From: Thermus caldilimi
Lineage (GTDB): Bacteria > Deinococcota > Deinococci > Deinococcales > Thermaceae
Assembly: GCF_004684245.1 (NCBI RefSeq)
Contig: NZ_CP038452.1
Coordinates: 1,660,796-1,724,795, forward strand
Direction of reading: 5' to 3'
Length of the DNA: 64,000 bases
Shown here piece by piece: positions 42,378-50,488 of this stretch. The notes beneath the pieces were generated by a model that worked only from the letters and a program-made list of their open reading frames with translations, made no database searches and was not told the origin of the DNA. Both the position numbers and the translations under genes were made by a program. Numbering within the stretch: the stretch's first letter is position 1; each line of letters opens with the position of its first letter.

Positions 42378-42935
42378 ATGACCCCGGTGCGCAAGCGGTT
42401 TACCGCGGAGGAGTTCCACAGGATGGCCCAGGCGGGCCTCCTGGGAGAGGACAACCGGGTGGAGCTTCTGGAGGGAGAGGTTTGGGAGATGAGCCCCATC
42501 GGTAGCCGCCATGCCGCCGCCGTGCGGCGCCTTCGCCGCCTGTTCACCCCCTTGGAGGTGGAAGGGGCCAGCCTTATCGCTGTACAGGACCCCGTGCGCC
42601 TTAGCCCTTTCAGCGAGCCCCAGCCGGATCTGGCCCTTTTGCGCCCTCGGCCTGACCTTTACCAGGAGGAACACCCCGGCCCCCAGGATATCCTCCTCTT
42701 GGTGGAGGTGGCGGAGGCCTCCTTGGCCTACGACCTTGCGGTTAAGGCACCCCTATACGCGCGCCATGGGGTCCTTGAGCTCTGGGTGCTGGACCTGGAG
42801 GGCAAGCGGCTTCACGTCTTTCGCTCCCCCTCCCCCGAGGGTTACCGGGAAGTCCAAACCCTGGCCCCAGGGAACCACCTGGCTCCCGCGGCCTTCCCCT
42901 CCTTTTCTCTCCCGGTGGCCGAGCTCCTCGGCTAA
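42378..42935 (+). CDS. Uma2 family (DUF820) endonuclease-like protein
   Basis: A 185-aa protein of the Uma2/DUF820 family with a PD-(D/E)xK-like fold. Recognisable are MTPVRKRFTAEEFHRMAQ, VELLEGEVWEMSPIGSRH, SEPQPDLALL with the putative Asp, and LLVEVAEASLAYDLAVK with the E-x-K pair. ATG 42378 is 6 bases after TAAGAT (42366-42371). Its stop overlaps the stop of the convergent gene by 4 bp. The cellular role of the family is poorly known. Confidence 0.85.
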   Translation: MTPVRKRFTAEEFHRMAQAGLLGEDNRVELLEGEVWEMSPIGSRHAAAVRRLRRLFTPLEVEGASLIAVQDPVRLSPFSEPQPDLALLRPRPDLYQEEHPGPQDILLLVEVAEASLAYDLAVKAPLYARHGVLELWVLDLEGKRLHVFRSPSPEGYREVQTLAPGNHLAPAAFPSFSLPVAELLG

Positions 42936-43321
42936 AACCTAAGAAGGGGCCGGAACCAGGGGATGGAAAGGAGAAGAAGCCCCAGGGCCAAGGCGAAAAA
43001 GAGCCGGGCCCTAGGCTTTCCCTTCCTCACCTGGCCGAGCCCCGCGTGGGCCAGACCCAGGGCAATGAGACCCCCCACCCAGTGCTCCGCCACGAAGAAG
43101 CGGGCCTCGCCTGGGGTTTGCATGGTGGCCTCGAGGCTGGCCAAGGCTCCTTGAAAGAGAGGGCTTACGAAGGCCAGCAGAATCCCCAACACCACTTGCA
43201 GGGTGAGGGTATGGGCGAAAAAAGTTCCCTCTTTAGCCCCAGGACGCCAAAGGGCCAGGAAGCCAAAGGCCAAGACCGCCCAACGCACCAGGTTGTGTAG
43301 GAAAAGAACCGCCTCGTACAT
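42932..43321 (-). CDS. Four-helix membrane protein, 129 aa
   Basis: Four hydrophobic segments lie near residues 5-24, 36-57, 78-96 and 104-122, with conserved-looking histidines in LHNLVRW and EHWVGG/LAHAG that could bind heme or quinone. ATG 43321 is 6 bases after TAGCCT (43333-43328), so it is leaderless. No family name is assigned with confidence. Confidence 0.65.
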   Translation of the reverse strand: MYEAVLFLHNLVRWAVLAFGFLALWRPGAKEGTFFAHTLTLQVVLGILLAFVSPLFQGALASLEATMQTPGEARFFVAEHWVGGLIALGLAHAGLGQVRKGKPRARLFFALALGLLLLSIPWFRPLLRF

Positions 43322-43395
43322 GGTCCAAGGCTATCCTTCCCAACCTGGGATCCCCGGAAGGAGATCACAAAGGGCTCCGCCAGGGTGGGGCGGTA

Positions 43396-44145
43396 TCAAA
43401 CCTCCAGGAGAGCCAAGGCCTCCCGGAGGTCCTGGACTTCCAGGTGGGCGGGATACCGCGGGTCCTTGGAGCGATGGCCCCGGTCCACCCAGACCGCCCT
43501 AAGGCCCGCCAAAAGGGCCCCTTGGACGTCCCGTTCGGGGTTATCCCCCACCATCACCGCCTCCTCCGGCCCCACGCCGAAGGCGCAGAGGGCCATGCGG
43601 AAGAGCCTGGGGTCCGGCTTGCCCAGGCCCACCTCCCCGGAGATGAGCACGAGGGAAAAAGCCTCCCCAAGCCCGGCTCCGAAGAGCTTTTCCCGCTGCA
43701 AGTCAGGCACGCCATTGGTGAGGAGAACCAAAATAGACCCCTTGGCCCTGAGGGCCTCCAGGAACCCCGGCACCTCGGGGAAGAGGGGGTACCGGCGCCT
43801 TTCCGCGAAGAAGGCCTCCGCCAGCTCCCGGGCCCGCTCCGCTGGCCCCCCGATCTCCTGGAGAGCCTCCCGAAACACCCGCTCCCGGAAGGGCCAGGCC
43901 CACTCCGCCAAGCTTTCCAGCCCAGGGGTAGAGTAGCGGGCCCAAAGGGCCTCGAGGGCCGAGTGGCCAATGCGCTCAGCCCAGGGGTAAAAGGGAGCCT
44001 CCTGAAAGAACCCCTCGGCCTTTTTTCTCACCTCCTGGGGCAGGCCTTCCACCCCCACCTCCTGCCCCAGATGGTTCAGGACCTCCTCGCTCACCTGGTG
44101 GTCCATTAGAAGGGTATCGTCCAGGTCCAAAAGCCAAAGCTTCAT
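43396..44145 (-). CDS. HAD superfamily hydrolase
   Basis: A 249-aa phosphatase-like protein. Motif I is LLDLDDTLL (nucleophile Asp), motif II VLLTNG, motif III the Lys in GLGKPDP and motif IV VGDNPERDV. A helical C1 cap is inserted between about 17 and 95. ATG 44145 has GGAG 5 bases upstream. It is last in a reverse-strand run with LOG and VOC genes. The substrate is unknown. Confidence 0.88.
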   Translation of the reverse strand: MKLWLLDLDDTLLMDHQVSEEVLNHLGQEVGVEGLPQEVRKKAEGFFQEAPFYPWAERIGHSALEALWARYSTPGLESLAEWAWPFRERVFREALQEIGGPAERARELAEAFFAERRRYPLFPEVPGFLEALRAKGSILVLLTNGVPDLQREKLFGAGLGEAFSLVLISGEVGLGKPDPRLFRMALCAFGVGPEEAVMVGDNPERDVQGALLAGLRAVWVDRGHRSKDPRYPAHLEVQDLREALALLEV

Positions 44146-44158
44146 GTATCTCCTCGGG

Positions 44159-44542
44159 TCAGGAATGCCCTTCTGGGGGAAGCTCCCGCACCAAGACCGG
44201 GTTCTCCCCCGGGTCAAAGAGGAGGAGGTGTTCCCCTGCCTCGCGGAAGGGAAGGCCGTACTTGGAAAGCCGAAGCTTTTCGTGTTCCAGGTTTTCCACC
44301 AGGAATACCAGGCGGCCCTCCTCCACCCCCACCCGGGCAAACCCGTGTCCCTCGGGCCGGGGGCGGTTGGGCCCCTGCTCCACCCCTCCGCTTCCAGAGC
44401 GCAGGAGGAGCAGGGGCCCCTCGAGGGGAGCCAGAAGGGCCTCCCGTTCCGGGATCAGTTCCTCCAGGGCCAGCCCCAAAGCCTGGTAGAAGCTCACGCC
44501 CTGGCCTAGATCCGGCACGTACACCACAAGGGTTTCGCTCAT
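44159..44542 (-). CDS. Glyoxalase/VOC family protein
   Basis: A 127-aa member of the vicinal oxygen chelate fold, two beta-alpha-beta3 modules ([19 protein letters not shown] and [19 protein letters not shown]). Few of the usual metal-ligand histidines are evident, so it may be a non-enzymatic binder. The start overlaps the LOG-gene stop (ATGA). Function unknown. Confidence 0.75.
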   Translation of the reverse strand: MSETLVVYVPDLGQGVSFYQALGLALEELIPEREALLAPLEGPLLLLRSGSGGVEQGPNRPRPEGHGFARVGVEEGRLVFLVENLEHEKLRLSKYGLPFREAGEHLLLFDPGENPVLVRELPPEGHS

Positions 44543-45054
44543 AGGCTCCGCAAAAACGCCCGCAAGTCTTCTTCGTCCGCCACCACCTGCAAAAGGGCCA
44601 GGTCCTCCGGAGCGATCTCCCCGTGGCTCTTGAGGAGGGAAAGCCAGTAAGGGTCCACCGCCAGGGGCCGGCCCAGTCCCCGCCTGAGGTAGAGGAAGTT
44701 CCAGGCCAGGGTGAGCTCGGCCAAGGTGCCCACCCCGCCCGGCAGGGCCAGGTACCCCGTCCCCAGGTCCAAAAGCCTCCCGATGCGCTCGGGCAAGGAA
44801 GAGGCGGGAAGCTCCAGGTCCACATAGGGGCTTGGGCCTTTGCGTTCGGGGAAAAGGACCGGGGCGGTAACCCCCACCACCATCCCCCCTTTGGCCTTCA
44901 CCCCCCGGGCTAAGGCCTCCATCCCTCCCTGGTAGCCCCCACAGGCCAGGCCGAAGCCCTCCTCAGCCATCACCTCCCCGTAGCGGACCAGGCGGGAGTA
45001 CCGGGGATCGCCGGGGGCCACCCTCGAGGAAACGAAGGCGCTAATCAGCCGCAT
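44539..45054 (-). CDS. LOG-like Rossmann-fold nucleotide-binding protein
   Basis: A 171-aa protein of the TIGR00725/LOG-related family. Phosphate-binding motifs are [10 protein letters not shown] and [19 protein letters not shown] enzymes release cytokinin bases from nucleotides. Bacterial relatives are often nucleotide phosphoribohydrolases, formerly called lysine decarboxylases. ATG 45054 is used; TTG 45078 is an in-frame alternative. It is coupled to the VOC gene by ATGA. Confidence 0.8.
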   Translation of the reverse strand: MRLISAFVSSRVAPGDPRYSRLVRYGEVMAEEGFGLACGGYQGGMEALARGVKAKGGMVVGVTAPVLFPERKGPSPYVDLELPASSLPERIGRLLDLGTGYLALPGGVGTLAELTLAWNFLYLRRGLGRPLAVDPYWLSLLKSHGEIAPEDLALLQVVADEEDLRAFLRSL

Positions 45055-45097
45055 CGCTACAGCCAGGGCCTCCCCCAACCGGGCAGGAAGATGGGGT

Positions 45098-45532
45098 TTA
45101 CCGGCACCGCACCACCAAAACGGGTATCCCCACCCGGTGCAACACCCCTTCGGTCACCGAGCCCAAAAGGAGCTTGTCCAGCCCGGTGCGCCCGTGGGTA
45201 CCCATGACCAAGAGGTCGAATCCCTTGGCCGCCTCCACGATGGTGGGTATCGGCACCCCCTCCTTCACCTCCCCCGTGGCCTCCACCCCCTTCTCCTGGG
45301 CCAGAGAAAGGGCCTTGGCGATGGCCTCCTCTCCCGCCTTCTTCAGGTCCTCCAGGAGTTCAAGGCCATAGGGCACGCTCTCGGGGGCAATCCAGATGGC
45401 TTGGGCCGGGTTCTCCAACACGTAGAGGAAGTGCACCTTGGCGGAAAGGGCTTTGGCCAGGGATAGGCCGTGCTCTATGGCTTGGAAGCTGCAGGGGCTA
45501 CCGTCCGTGGGCATCAGGATGGTTTTGTACAT
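45098..45532 (-). CDS. Universal stress protein UspA family
   Basis: A 144-aa single-domain Usp. It begins [12 protein letters not shown] and carries the ATP-binding signature [20 protein letters not shown], so it is of the nucleotide-binding class. The ribosome site GGAGGCG lies upstream and TATCAT (45558-45553) is the probable -10, giving a short leader. Divergent from rlmB. Confidence 0.92.
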   Translation of the reverse strand: MYKTILMPTDGSPCSFQAIEHGLSLAKALSAKVHFLYVLENPAQAIWIAPESVPYGLELLEDLKKAGEEAIAKALSLAQEKGVEATGEVKEGVPIPTIVEAAKGFDLLVMGTHGRTGLDKLLLGSVTEGVLHRVGIPVLVVRCR

Positions 45533-45552
45533 GGCTCGCCTCCTTCGCCTTC

Positions 45553-45572
45553 ATGATACCCCGTCGTAAACT
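45553..45572. promoter_or_regulatory. Divergent promoters of usp and rlmB
   Basis: TATCAT on the minus strand (45558-45553) serves usp. TAAACT on the plus strand (45567-45572) ends 6 bases before the rlmB ATG. The boxes are 8 bp apart and back to back. Confidence 0.55.
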
Positions 45573-45578
45573 CAGGCC

Positions 45579-46295
45579 ATGTGGATCTACGGAAGGAACC
45601 CGGTCCTCGAGGCCCTGAAGGAGGGCCGGGTGCGGCGCGTCCTTGTGGCCCGGGGGGTGGAGGCCTGGCTTTTAAGGGAGCTGGAGAACCTCGGGGCGGA
45701 GTATACCCTGGTGCCCAGGATCGAGCTGGACACCCTCCTCCGTACCACCCACCACCAGGGCCTGGCGGCGGAGGTGGAGGAACCCCGCTACGCTCCCTTG
45801 GAGGAAGCCTTCTTTCTAGCGGAAGCCCGCAAGGAGCTTCCCTTGCTGGTCTTCCTGGACGGCATCACCGACCCCAGGAACTACGGGGCCATGATAAGGA
45901 GCGCCCTGGCCCTGGGAGCCCATGGGGTGGTGTCCGAGGAACGCCGAAGCGCTCCCCTTTCGCCCCTGGCCCTGAAGGCCAGCGCCGGGGCTGCCTTAAA
46001 GCTTCCCGTGGTGAAGGTGAAAAACCTTCCCCGGACCCTCGAGGAGGTCAAACAAAAGGGGCTTTGGGTGTACGGCTTGGATGTAAGGGGGGGGAAACCC
46101 CCCAAGGAGCTGGACTTCCAAAGGCCCTTGGCCCTGGTGGTGGGCTCAGAAGGAGAAGGTATGCGCCGGCTGGTGCGGGAGGCCTGCGACGAGCTCTTCC
46201 GCATCCCCATCCGGGAAGAGGCCGAGTCCCTGAACGCCTCCGTGGCCTTGGGGATAGCCCTGTATGCGGTGGCCCTGGGCCGGGGTGTAGGATAG
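45579..46295 (+). CDS. rlmB: SpoU-family 23S rRNA 2'-O-methyltransferase (RlmB-like)
   Basis: A 238-aa SPOUT methyltransferase. The N-terminal substrate-binding domain (MWIYGRNPVLEALKEGRVRR) is followed by the knotted domain. SPOUT motifs are LDGITDPRNYGAMIRSA, VVGSEGEGMRRLV and PIREEAESLNASVALGIAL. RlmB methylates the 2'-O of G2251 in 23S rRNA; other SpoU members with similar sequences cannot be fully excluded. The gene is leaderless with TAAACT 6 bases upstream. Confidence 0.87.
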   Translation: MWIYGRNPVLEALKEGRVRRVLVARGVEAWLLRELENLGAEYTLVPRIELDTLLRTTHHQGLAAEVEEPRYAPLEEAFFLAEARKELPLLVFLDGITDPRNYGAMIRSALALGAHGVVSEERRSAPLSPLALKASAGAALKLPVVKVKNLPRTLEEVKQKGLWVYGLDVRGGKPPKELDFQRPLALVVGSEGEGMRRLVREACDELFRIPIREEAESLNASVALGIALYAVALGRGVG

Positions 46296-46299
46296 GGTC

Positions 46300-47370
46300 G
46301 TGGACTGGATCCGGCTTCTTTCCCGCCTCCTCCAGGCGGAAAGCCTCTCTGGGCAGGAAGGGGAAGCGGCGGCCCTTCTCCTGGAGGCCCTTAAGGGCCT
46401 GGGTCTGGCGGCCACCCTGGACGAGGCGGGAAACGTGGAGGCCCTCCTGGGGGAGAAGGAACCCGAGGTGGTCCTGGCCGGGCACCTGGACGTGGTGCCC
46501 GTGGGGGATCCCCAGCACTGGCCCTACCCCCAGGGCACCGTGGCCCAGGAGGCCGTCTGGGGCCGGGGGGCGGTGGACATGAAAGGTCCTTTGGTGGCCA
46601 TGCTCCTGGCCCTCGAGGCCCTCGCGCAAAAACCCCTTAAGGGGCGGGTGCGCTTCCTCGCCACGGTGCAGGAGGAGGTGGGGGGCCTAGGAAGCCGCCA
46701 TGCCGCAGAAAGGCTTTCCCCTTTGGCCTTCATCCTGGGGGAACCCTCGGGAAGAAGGCTCATGCGGGGCCACCGGGGCCGGGCGGAGGTCTGGGTGGAC
46801 TTTGAAGGGGAGGAGGCCCACGCCGCCCTCTCGGGCCCGGAAAACCCCCTCTTTGACCTTGGGGAGTACCTCCTGGCCCTAAAGGAGCTTCCCCTTTCCC
46901 CGGGCCTCAAGCTCACCCCCACCCGGGTGGACACCTACCCCGGGGCCAGGAACCAGACCCCCGGGGTGGTCCGCCTGTACCTGGACGTGCGCTACGAGCC
47001 CGAGGCCAACCTGGAAACCCTTTTGGATAACCTCAAGGCCCTGGGGGATGCCTCGGTCTACATCCCCGAGGAGGAGCGGGCCTCGGGGGAGGTGCGCCTC
47101 GTCATCCCCGCCCTTTGGCCTCCCTACCGCCTGCCGGAGGATCACCCCTTGCTCCTTGCGGCCCTTAAGGCCCTGGACCAGGAAGGGGCGGGCCTTTGGC
47201 CCTTCACCACCGACGCCCCCTATCTGGGCACTAAGGCTCCCGTCTTGGGCTACGGCCCGGGGGATCCCTCCCTGGCCCACACTTCCAGGGAGCATATTCC
47301 CTTGGCCGAGGTGGAGAGGGCTGCCCAGGACTACGTGCGCCTGGTGGAGGCTTTATGGAACGCCGCTTGA
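46300..47370 (+). CDS. M20 family deacylase/peptidase, possibly LysK
   Basis: A 356-aa zinc hydrolase of the M20 superfamily. Metal motifs are AGHLDVVPVG, GRGAVDMKGP, ATVQEEVGGLGSRHA and the terminal LAHTSREHIPL. In Thermus the LysW-lysine hydrolase LysK belongs to this group and the sequence is compatible, but no other lysine genes lie here to confirm it. GTG 46300 is 6 bases after TAGGAT (46288-46293), so it is leaderless. It overlaps the DUF2007-like gene by 16 bp. Confidence 0.8.
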   Translation: MDWIRLLSRLLQAESLSGQEGEAAALLLEALKGLGLAATLDEAGNVEALLGEKEPEVVLAGHLDVVPVGDPQHWPYPQGTVAQEAVWGRGAVDMKGPLVAMLLALEALAQKPLKGRVRFLATVQEEVGGLGSRHAAERLSPLAFILGEPSGRRLMRGHRGRAEVWVDFEGEEAHAALSGPENPLFDLGEYLLALKELPLSPGLKLTPTRVDTYPGARNQTPGVVRLYLDVRYEPEANLETLLDNLKALGDASVYIPEEERASGEVRLVIPALWPPYRLPEDHPLLLAALKALDQEGAGLWPFTTDAPYLGTKAPVLGYGPGDPSLAHTSREHIPLAEVERAAQDYVRLVEALWNAA

Positions 47371-47591
47371 TCGCCGGCACCCCCTACCGGAAGCTCCTCA
47401 CCGTCCCCCGGCCCGTGGCCGAGGGGGTGAAGGCGAGGCTCGAGGCCAGGGACATCCCCGTCGTCCTGGAAACCCCCTTTTCCGGCCTGCCCGAGGCGGC
47501 CTTAGGCACCTACATGGGGGATGTGAACCTCTTTGTGCCCGAGGCCCTTCTGGGGGAGGCGGAAGCCGCTTTGGAGGAGGAGATCCCATGA
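47355..47591 (+). CDS. DUF2007-like small protein
   Basis: A 78-aa protein resembling DUF2007 signal-transducing domains (KLLTVPRPVAEGVKARLEAR then IPVVLETPFSG and VNLFVPEALLGEAEAALEE), an alpha-beta sandwich like PII-type modules. It overlaps the M20 gene upstream by 16 bp and the glucokinase start by 4 bp (ATGA), so it is embedded in the operon. Role unknown. Confidence 0.65.
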   Translation: MERRLIAGTPYRKLLTVPRPVAEGVKARLEARDIPVVLETPFSGLPEAALGTYMGDVNLFVPEALLGEAEAALEEEIP

Positions 47592-48496
47592 CCGTAGTGG
47601 GCCTGGACCTAGGGGGCACCAAGATCGCCGCCGGGGTCTTTGACGGCACGAGGCTTCTTTCCAAGGTGGTCCTTCCCACCCCCGAGGAAGGCGGGATGGC
47701 GGTGGTGCAGACCCTGGCCGAGGCCACCAGGAAGGCGGAGGCCGAGGCCGGGGTGGAGGGTGTGGCCATCGGCCTGGGCACCCCGGGGCCCCTGGACTTC
47801 CAGGAGGGGGTGATCCGCTTCACCCCCAACATCCGGGGTCTCGTGAACTTTCCCATCCGCCGCCTTCTGGAGGAGGCCACCAAAAGGCCCGTGTACCTGG
47901 AAAACGACGCCAACGCCGCCGCCTTGGCCGAACACCACCTGGGAGCGGCCAAGGGAGAGGAAAGCTCCCTCTTCCTCACGGTTTCCACCGGGATCGGGGG
48001 CGGGGTGGTTCTGGGGGGACGGGTCCTAAGGGGAGAGAGGGGGCAGGGAGGGGAGCTCGGCCACATCACCCTCCTCCCCGGGGGTCCGGTGTGCGGCTGC
48101 GGCCTCGAGGGGTGCCTCGAGGCCCTGGCCGCGGGCCGGGCCCTGGAGCGGGAAGCCTCCTATGCCTACCACCGCAAGGTGGATACCAAGGAGCTCTTCC
48201 AGCTTTTCCAAGAAGGCGAGGCCAAGGCGGAGCGCATCCTCCTCCAAGCGGCCCGCTACGTGGGCATGGGCCTGGCCAGCCTGGTCAAGGCCTTCGACCC
48301 CGGGGCGGTGGTGGTGGGCGGGGGACTGGCCCTGAACGCCCCTCAGGCGTACTGGGAGGCCTTGGAGGAAGCCTATCGCCATTACCTCTCGGGCTGGGAA
48401 ATGCCCCCCTTGCGCCGGGCCCTTCTGGGAGGGGAGGCTGGGCTCTTGGGTGCCGCCCTCACCGCCTATCTGGAGGTTCGGGATGGAGGTGGGTAA
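47588..48496 (+). CDS. glk: ROK family glucokinase
   Basis: A 302-aa sugar kinase. The N-terminal phosphate motif is LDLGGTKIAAGVFDG, the ROK signature spans about 105-160 with ENDANAAALAEHH and TGIGGGVVLGG, and the structural zinc motif is CGCGLEGCLEAL. It phosphorylates glucose in glycolysis and could use glucose released by the GH13 enzyme. ATG 47588 overlaps the DUF2007-like stop; the longer open frame runs back through that gene. Confidence 0.9.
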   Translation: MTVVGLDLGGTKIAAGVFDGTRLLSKVVLPTPEEGGMAVVQTLAEATRKAEAEAGVEGVAIGLGTPGPLDFQEGVIRFTPNIRGLVNFPIRRLLEEATKRPVYLENDANAAALAEHHLGAAKGEESSLFLTVSTGIGGGVVLGGRVLRGERGQGGELGHITLLPGGPVCGCGLEGCLEALAAGRALEREASYAYHRKVDTKELFQLFQEGEAKAERILLQAARYVGMGLASLVKAFDPGAVVVGGGLALNAPQAYWEALEEAYRHYLSGWEMPPLRRALLGGEAGLLGAALTAYLEVRDGGG

Positions 48497-48704
48497 GGCT
48501 CTGCTTTTTCTCGGAGTTTTACTGGTCCTTCTGGGTCTCGTGCTCCTCTATTTCCCCAAGGTCTTTTCCTGGTTCGGCCACCTGCCGGGGGACATCCGAA
48601 TCGAGCGGGAAGGCCTACGGGTGTACATTCCCATCACTTCGGCCCTGGTTCTTTCCCTTCTTCTCACCCTGCTCTGGAATCTCCTGGGCCTTCTTCGCCG
48701 CTAA
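48483..48704 (+). CDS. DUF2905 small membrane protein
   Basis: A 73-aa DUF2905 protein. Two membrane helices (about 5-25 and 50-70) flank the conserved FGHLPGDIRIEREGLRVYIPI loop. It overlaps glk by 14 bp. Its last 90 bp are antisense to the 3' end of the SARP-like regulator gene. Confidence 0.85.
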   Translation: MEVGKALLFLGVLLVLLGLVLLYFPKVFSWFGHLPGDIRIEREGLRVYIPITSALVLSLLLTLLWNLLGLLRR

Positions 48705-50336
48705 GACCCACACGTCCACCGGAGCCTTGCCTGAACGGAAGGCGCCCTCGTCCGACCGCAGGCGGTAGGCCCGCAGGGAAAACTCCGCCACCCCCAGACC
48801 GGAAAAACGCAAGCGGAAAGGGCCAGGGGGAAGGAGAAGGCGATGGGCAAAGGATCCCTCCAGGCGTAGATGCCCTTCCCCCCAGGCCCCCCGCAAGGCC
48901 AACAGAAGCCCCCAGGAATCCTCGGGAGCATAGGCCTCTCCCAAAAGCTCCAACACCGCCTCCTCCTCCAAGGAGGCGAAGTCTAGGTAGGCCTTATCCG
49001 TGGGCTCCAAGAGAACCAGGCCAAACCCCTGCCCTAAGGGAAAGACCCCTTGGTTGCCCTGCACCAGCAAGGCCAGCTCCCGCCCCAGCCCCCTTCTTTC
49101 CCAAACCCTCCCCTCCCCAAACACGGCCTGGCGTAGATGCGGGTCCAAAAGGCCTTCGTACCCCTCCCCCAAGGCCTTCCGGTGCATGGCCTCCTCCTGG
49201 TTGCGGCCCGCAAGAGCCAAGGCGGTGGCCGCACGCTCGTGAAGCTCGCGCCTTCGGCCCGGGGGCAGGGTGGAAGAAAAAAAGCGGCGCTCTGCTTCTT
49301 TAGCGAAGCGATACCCCTCCTGGTAAACCAGCCATCCCTTGCGCTCCAGCTCCTCCAGGTAAGGCAGGGCTCCCAGGGCGTCCAGGGCCTGCTCAGGAAT
49401 GGGCCCCAAGGCCACGGAAAGCCGCTCCAGGGCCACGCGGGCGGGTTCGCTAAGCCAGCGGGATTGTAGGCGAAGCTGGGCCAGGAGGCGCTGAGGACAA
49501 CCGGCCGAAGCCAGCCACTCGGGGATCCATTCGGGCTGGCCTCCCGCCAGGAAGTAGGCCCTGGCAGCTTGCTGGAAACCATACCCAGCCAGGAGCCCCT
49601 GCCTGGCCTCGAGCCAGGGTATTGGGGGAAGCTCCAGCACCCGCATGCGCTCTGGAGGATAGTTGGCGCGTAGCTCCAGGAAGAAGCGGGGCTCCTCCCC
49701 TGGGTCCAGGCTCAGGACCAAAAAGGCTTTGGAGCGCAGAAGCTCCCGCAAGGGCACCTGGGGATAGGGGGACTCCAGGTAGACCAAACCCTCTGGGCGC
49801 AGGCTCTGGTGGAAGGCCAGGCCCAGAACCCGGGCCAGCTCCTGGGCTAACTGGCGCTGGCCCGCTCCAAGCCGCCCCCTTAACACCAAAAGAAATGGGG
49901 GACGCAAAGAGGAAAGCTCCCGTAAGAGTTCCTGGCGGCAGGGAAGGCCAGGAAAGGCCTCGGAGCGGGTGCGCACCTCCTGCACCCACTCCCACAAGCC
50001 CTCCACCTCCTCCAAGCCCTCCAGAACCTCCCCGTGCCCCAAGGTCTCCAGCTTCAGCCAAGGAGGCAACGCCAAAGGATCCTGCCCCCTGGGGAAAACC
50101 TCCCGCCCCAAAGCCCGGCTCAGGCGGTGTAGCTCCACCCTTAGGTTCTGCAGGGCCGAGCTGTGACCGTAGAGGAGGTCGGCCAGGCGGGCCCTCGAGG
50201 TGGGCCCCTCGAGGGCCAGGTAGTAAAGCAGGGCCAGCCCCTTGCGGGAAACCCGCAGCTCCTCACCCTGGAAAACCACCCGTGCCCGGCCGAAAAGGGG
50301 CAGGGCATAAACCGGATCGTTAAGGGGGCGTTTCAA
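48615..50336 (-). CDS. SARP-like transcriptional regulator with degenerate ATPase region
   Basis: A 573-aa protein starting at TTG 50336, with AAGGAAGG upstream. Residues about 10-78 form an OmpR/SARP-type winged helix (ALPLFGRARVVFQGEEL, RVSRKGLALLYYLALEG, LRVELHRLSRALG). A P-loop-like GRLGAGQRQ at 154-162 lacks the usual lysine, so the STAND-type NTPase module is probably inactive. The rest is helical. It is divergent from the envelope operon at 50489, which has tandem 11-bp repeats in its promoter, so this is the likely activator. Its 3' end overlaps the DUF2905 gene by 90 bp. Confidence 0.72.
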   Translation of the reverse strand: MKRPLNDPVYALPLFGRARVVFQGEELRVSRKGLALLYYLALEGPTSRARLADLLYGHSSALQNLRVELHRLSRALGREVFPRGQDPLALPPWLKLETLGHGEVLEGLEEVEGLWEWVQEVRTRSEAFPGLPCRQELLRELSSLRPPFLLVLRGRLGAGQRQLAQELARVLGLAFHQSLRPEGLVYLESPYPQVPLRELLRSKAFLVLSLDPGEEPRFFLELRANYPPERMRVLELPPIPWLEARQGLLAGYGFQQAARAYFLAGGQPEWIPEWLASAGCPQRLLAQLRLQSRWLSEPARVALERLSVALGPIPEQALDALGALPYLEELERKGWLVYQEGYRFAKEAERRFFSSTLPPGRRRELHERAATALALAGRNQEEAMHRKALGEGYEGLLDPHLRQAVFGEGRVWERRGLGRELALLVQGNQGVFPLGQGFGLVLLEPTDKAYLDFASLEEEAVLELLGEAYAPEDSWGLLLALRGAWGEGHLRLEGSFAHRLLLPPGPFRLRFSGLGVAEFSLRAYRLRSDEGAFRSGKAPVDVWVLAAKKAQEIPEQGEKKGKNQGRSDGNVHP

Positions 50337-50337
50337 A

Positions 50338-50438
50338 GCGTTACCTTCCTTGCCCTTGATACTACCACGTTCCCGTGGGCTCCTTGGGCTACGGATTTCC
50401 TTCCCGTAACGCTCCCGTAACGCCCCTTTCCTTAGGGT
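50338..50438. promoter_or_regulatory. Regulator/envelope-operon intergenic control region
   Basis: TCCCGTAACGC occurs twice in perfect tandem (50402-50412, 50413-50423). TAGGGT (50433-50438), a TANNNT -10 box, begins 9 bp further on. An inverted copy of the core, GCGTTAC, is at 50338-50344, one base from the regulator's TTG. The regulator's -10 is TAGTAT (50364-50359). CCACG-TTCC-CGTGG (50365-50378) is a 14-bp inverted repeat just upstream of it. The arrangement suits activation of the operon and autoregulation. Confidence 0.7.
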
Positions 50439-50488
50439 GAGGGCGTCCTGAGAGGCCACCACCTCGAGGGGCAGATTCGGAGGGATAT

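Noticed and set aside
44159-45532. A toxin-antitoxin or defence island in the reverse-strand run
   Set aside because: The products are Usp, LOG-like, VOC and HAD proteins, which are ordinary housekeeping or stress families.
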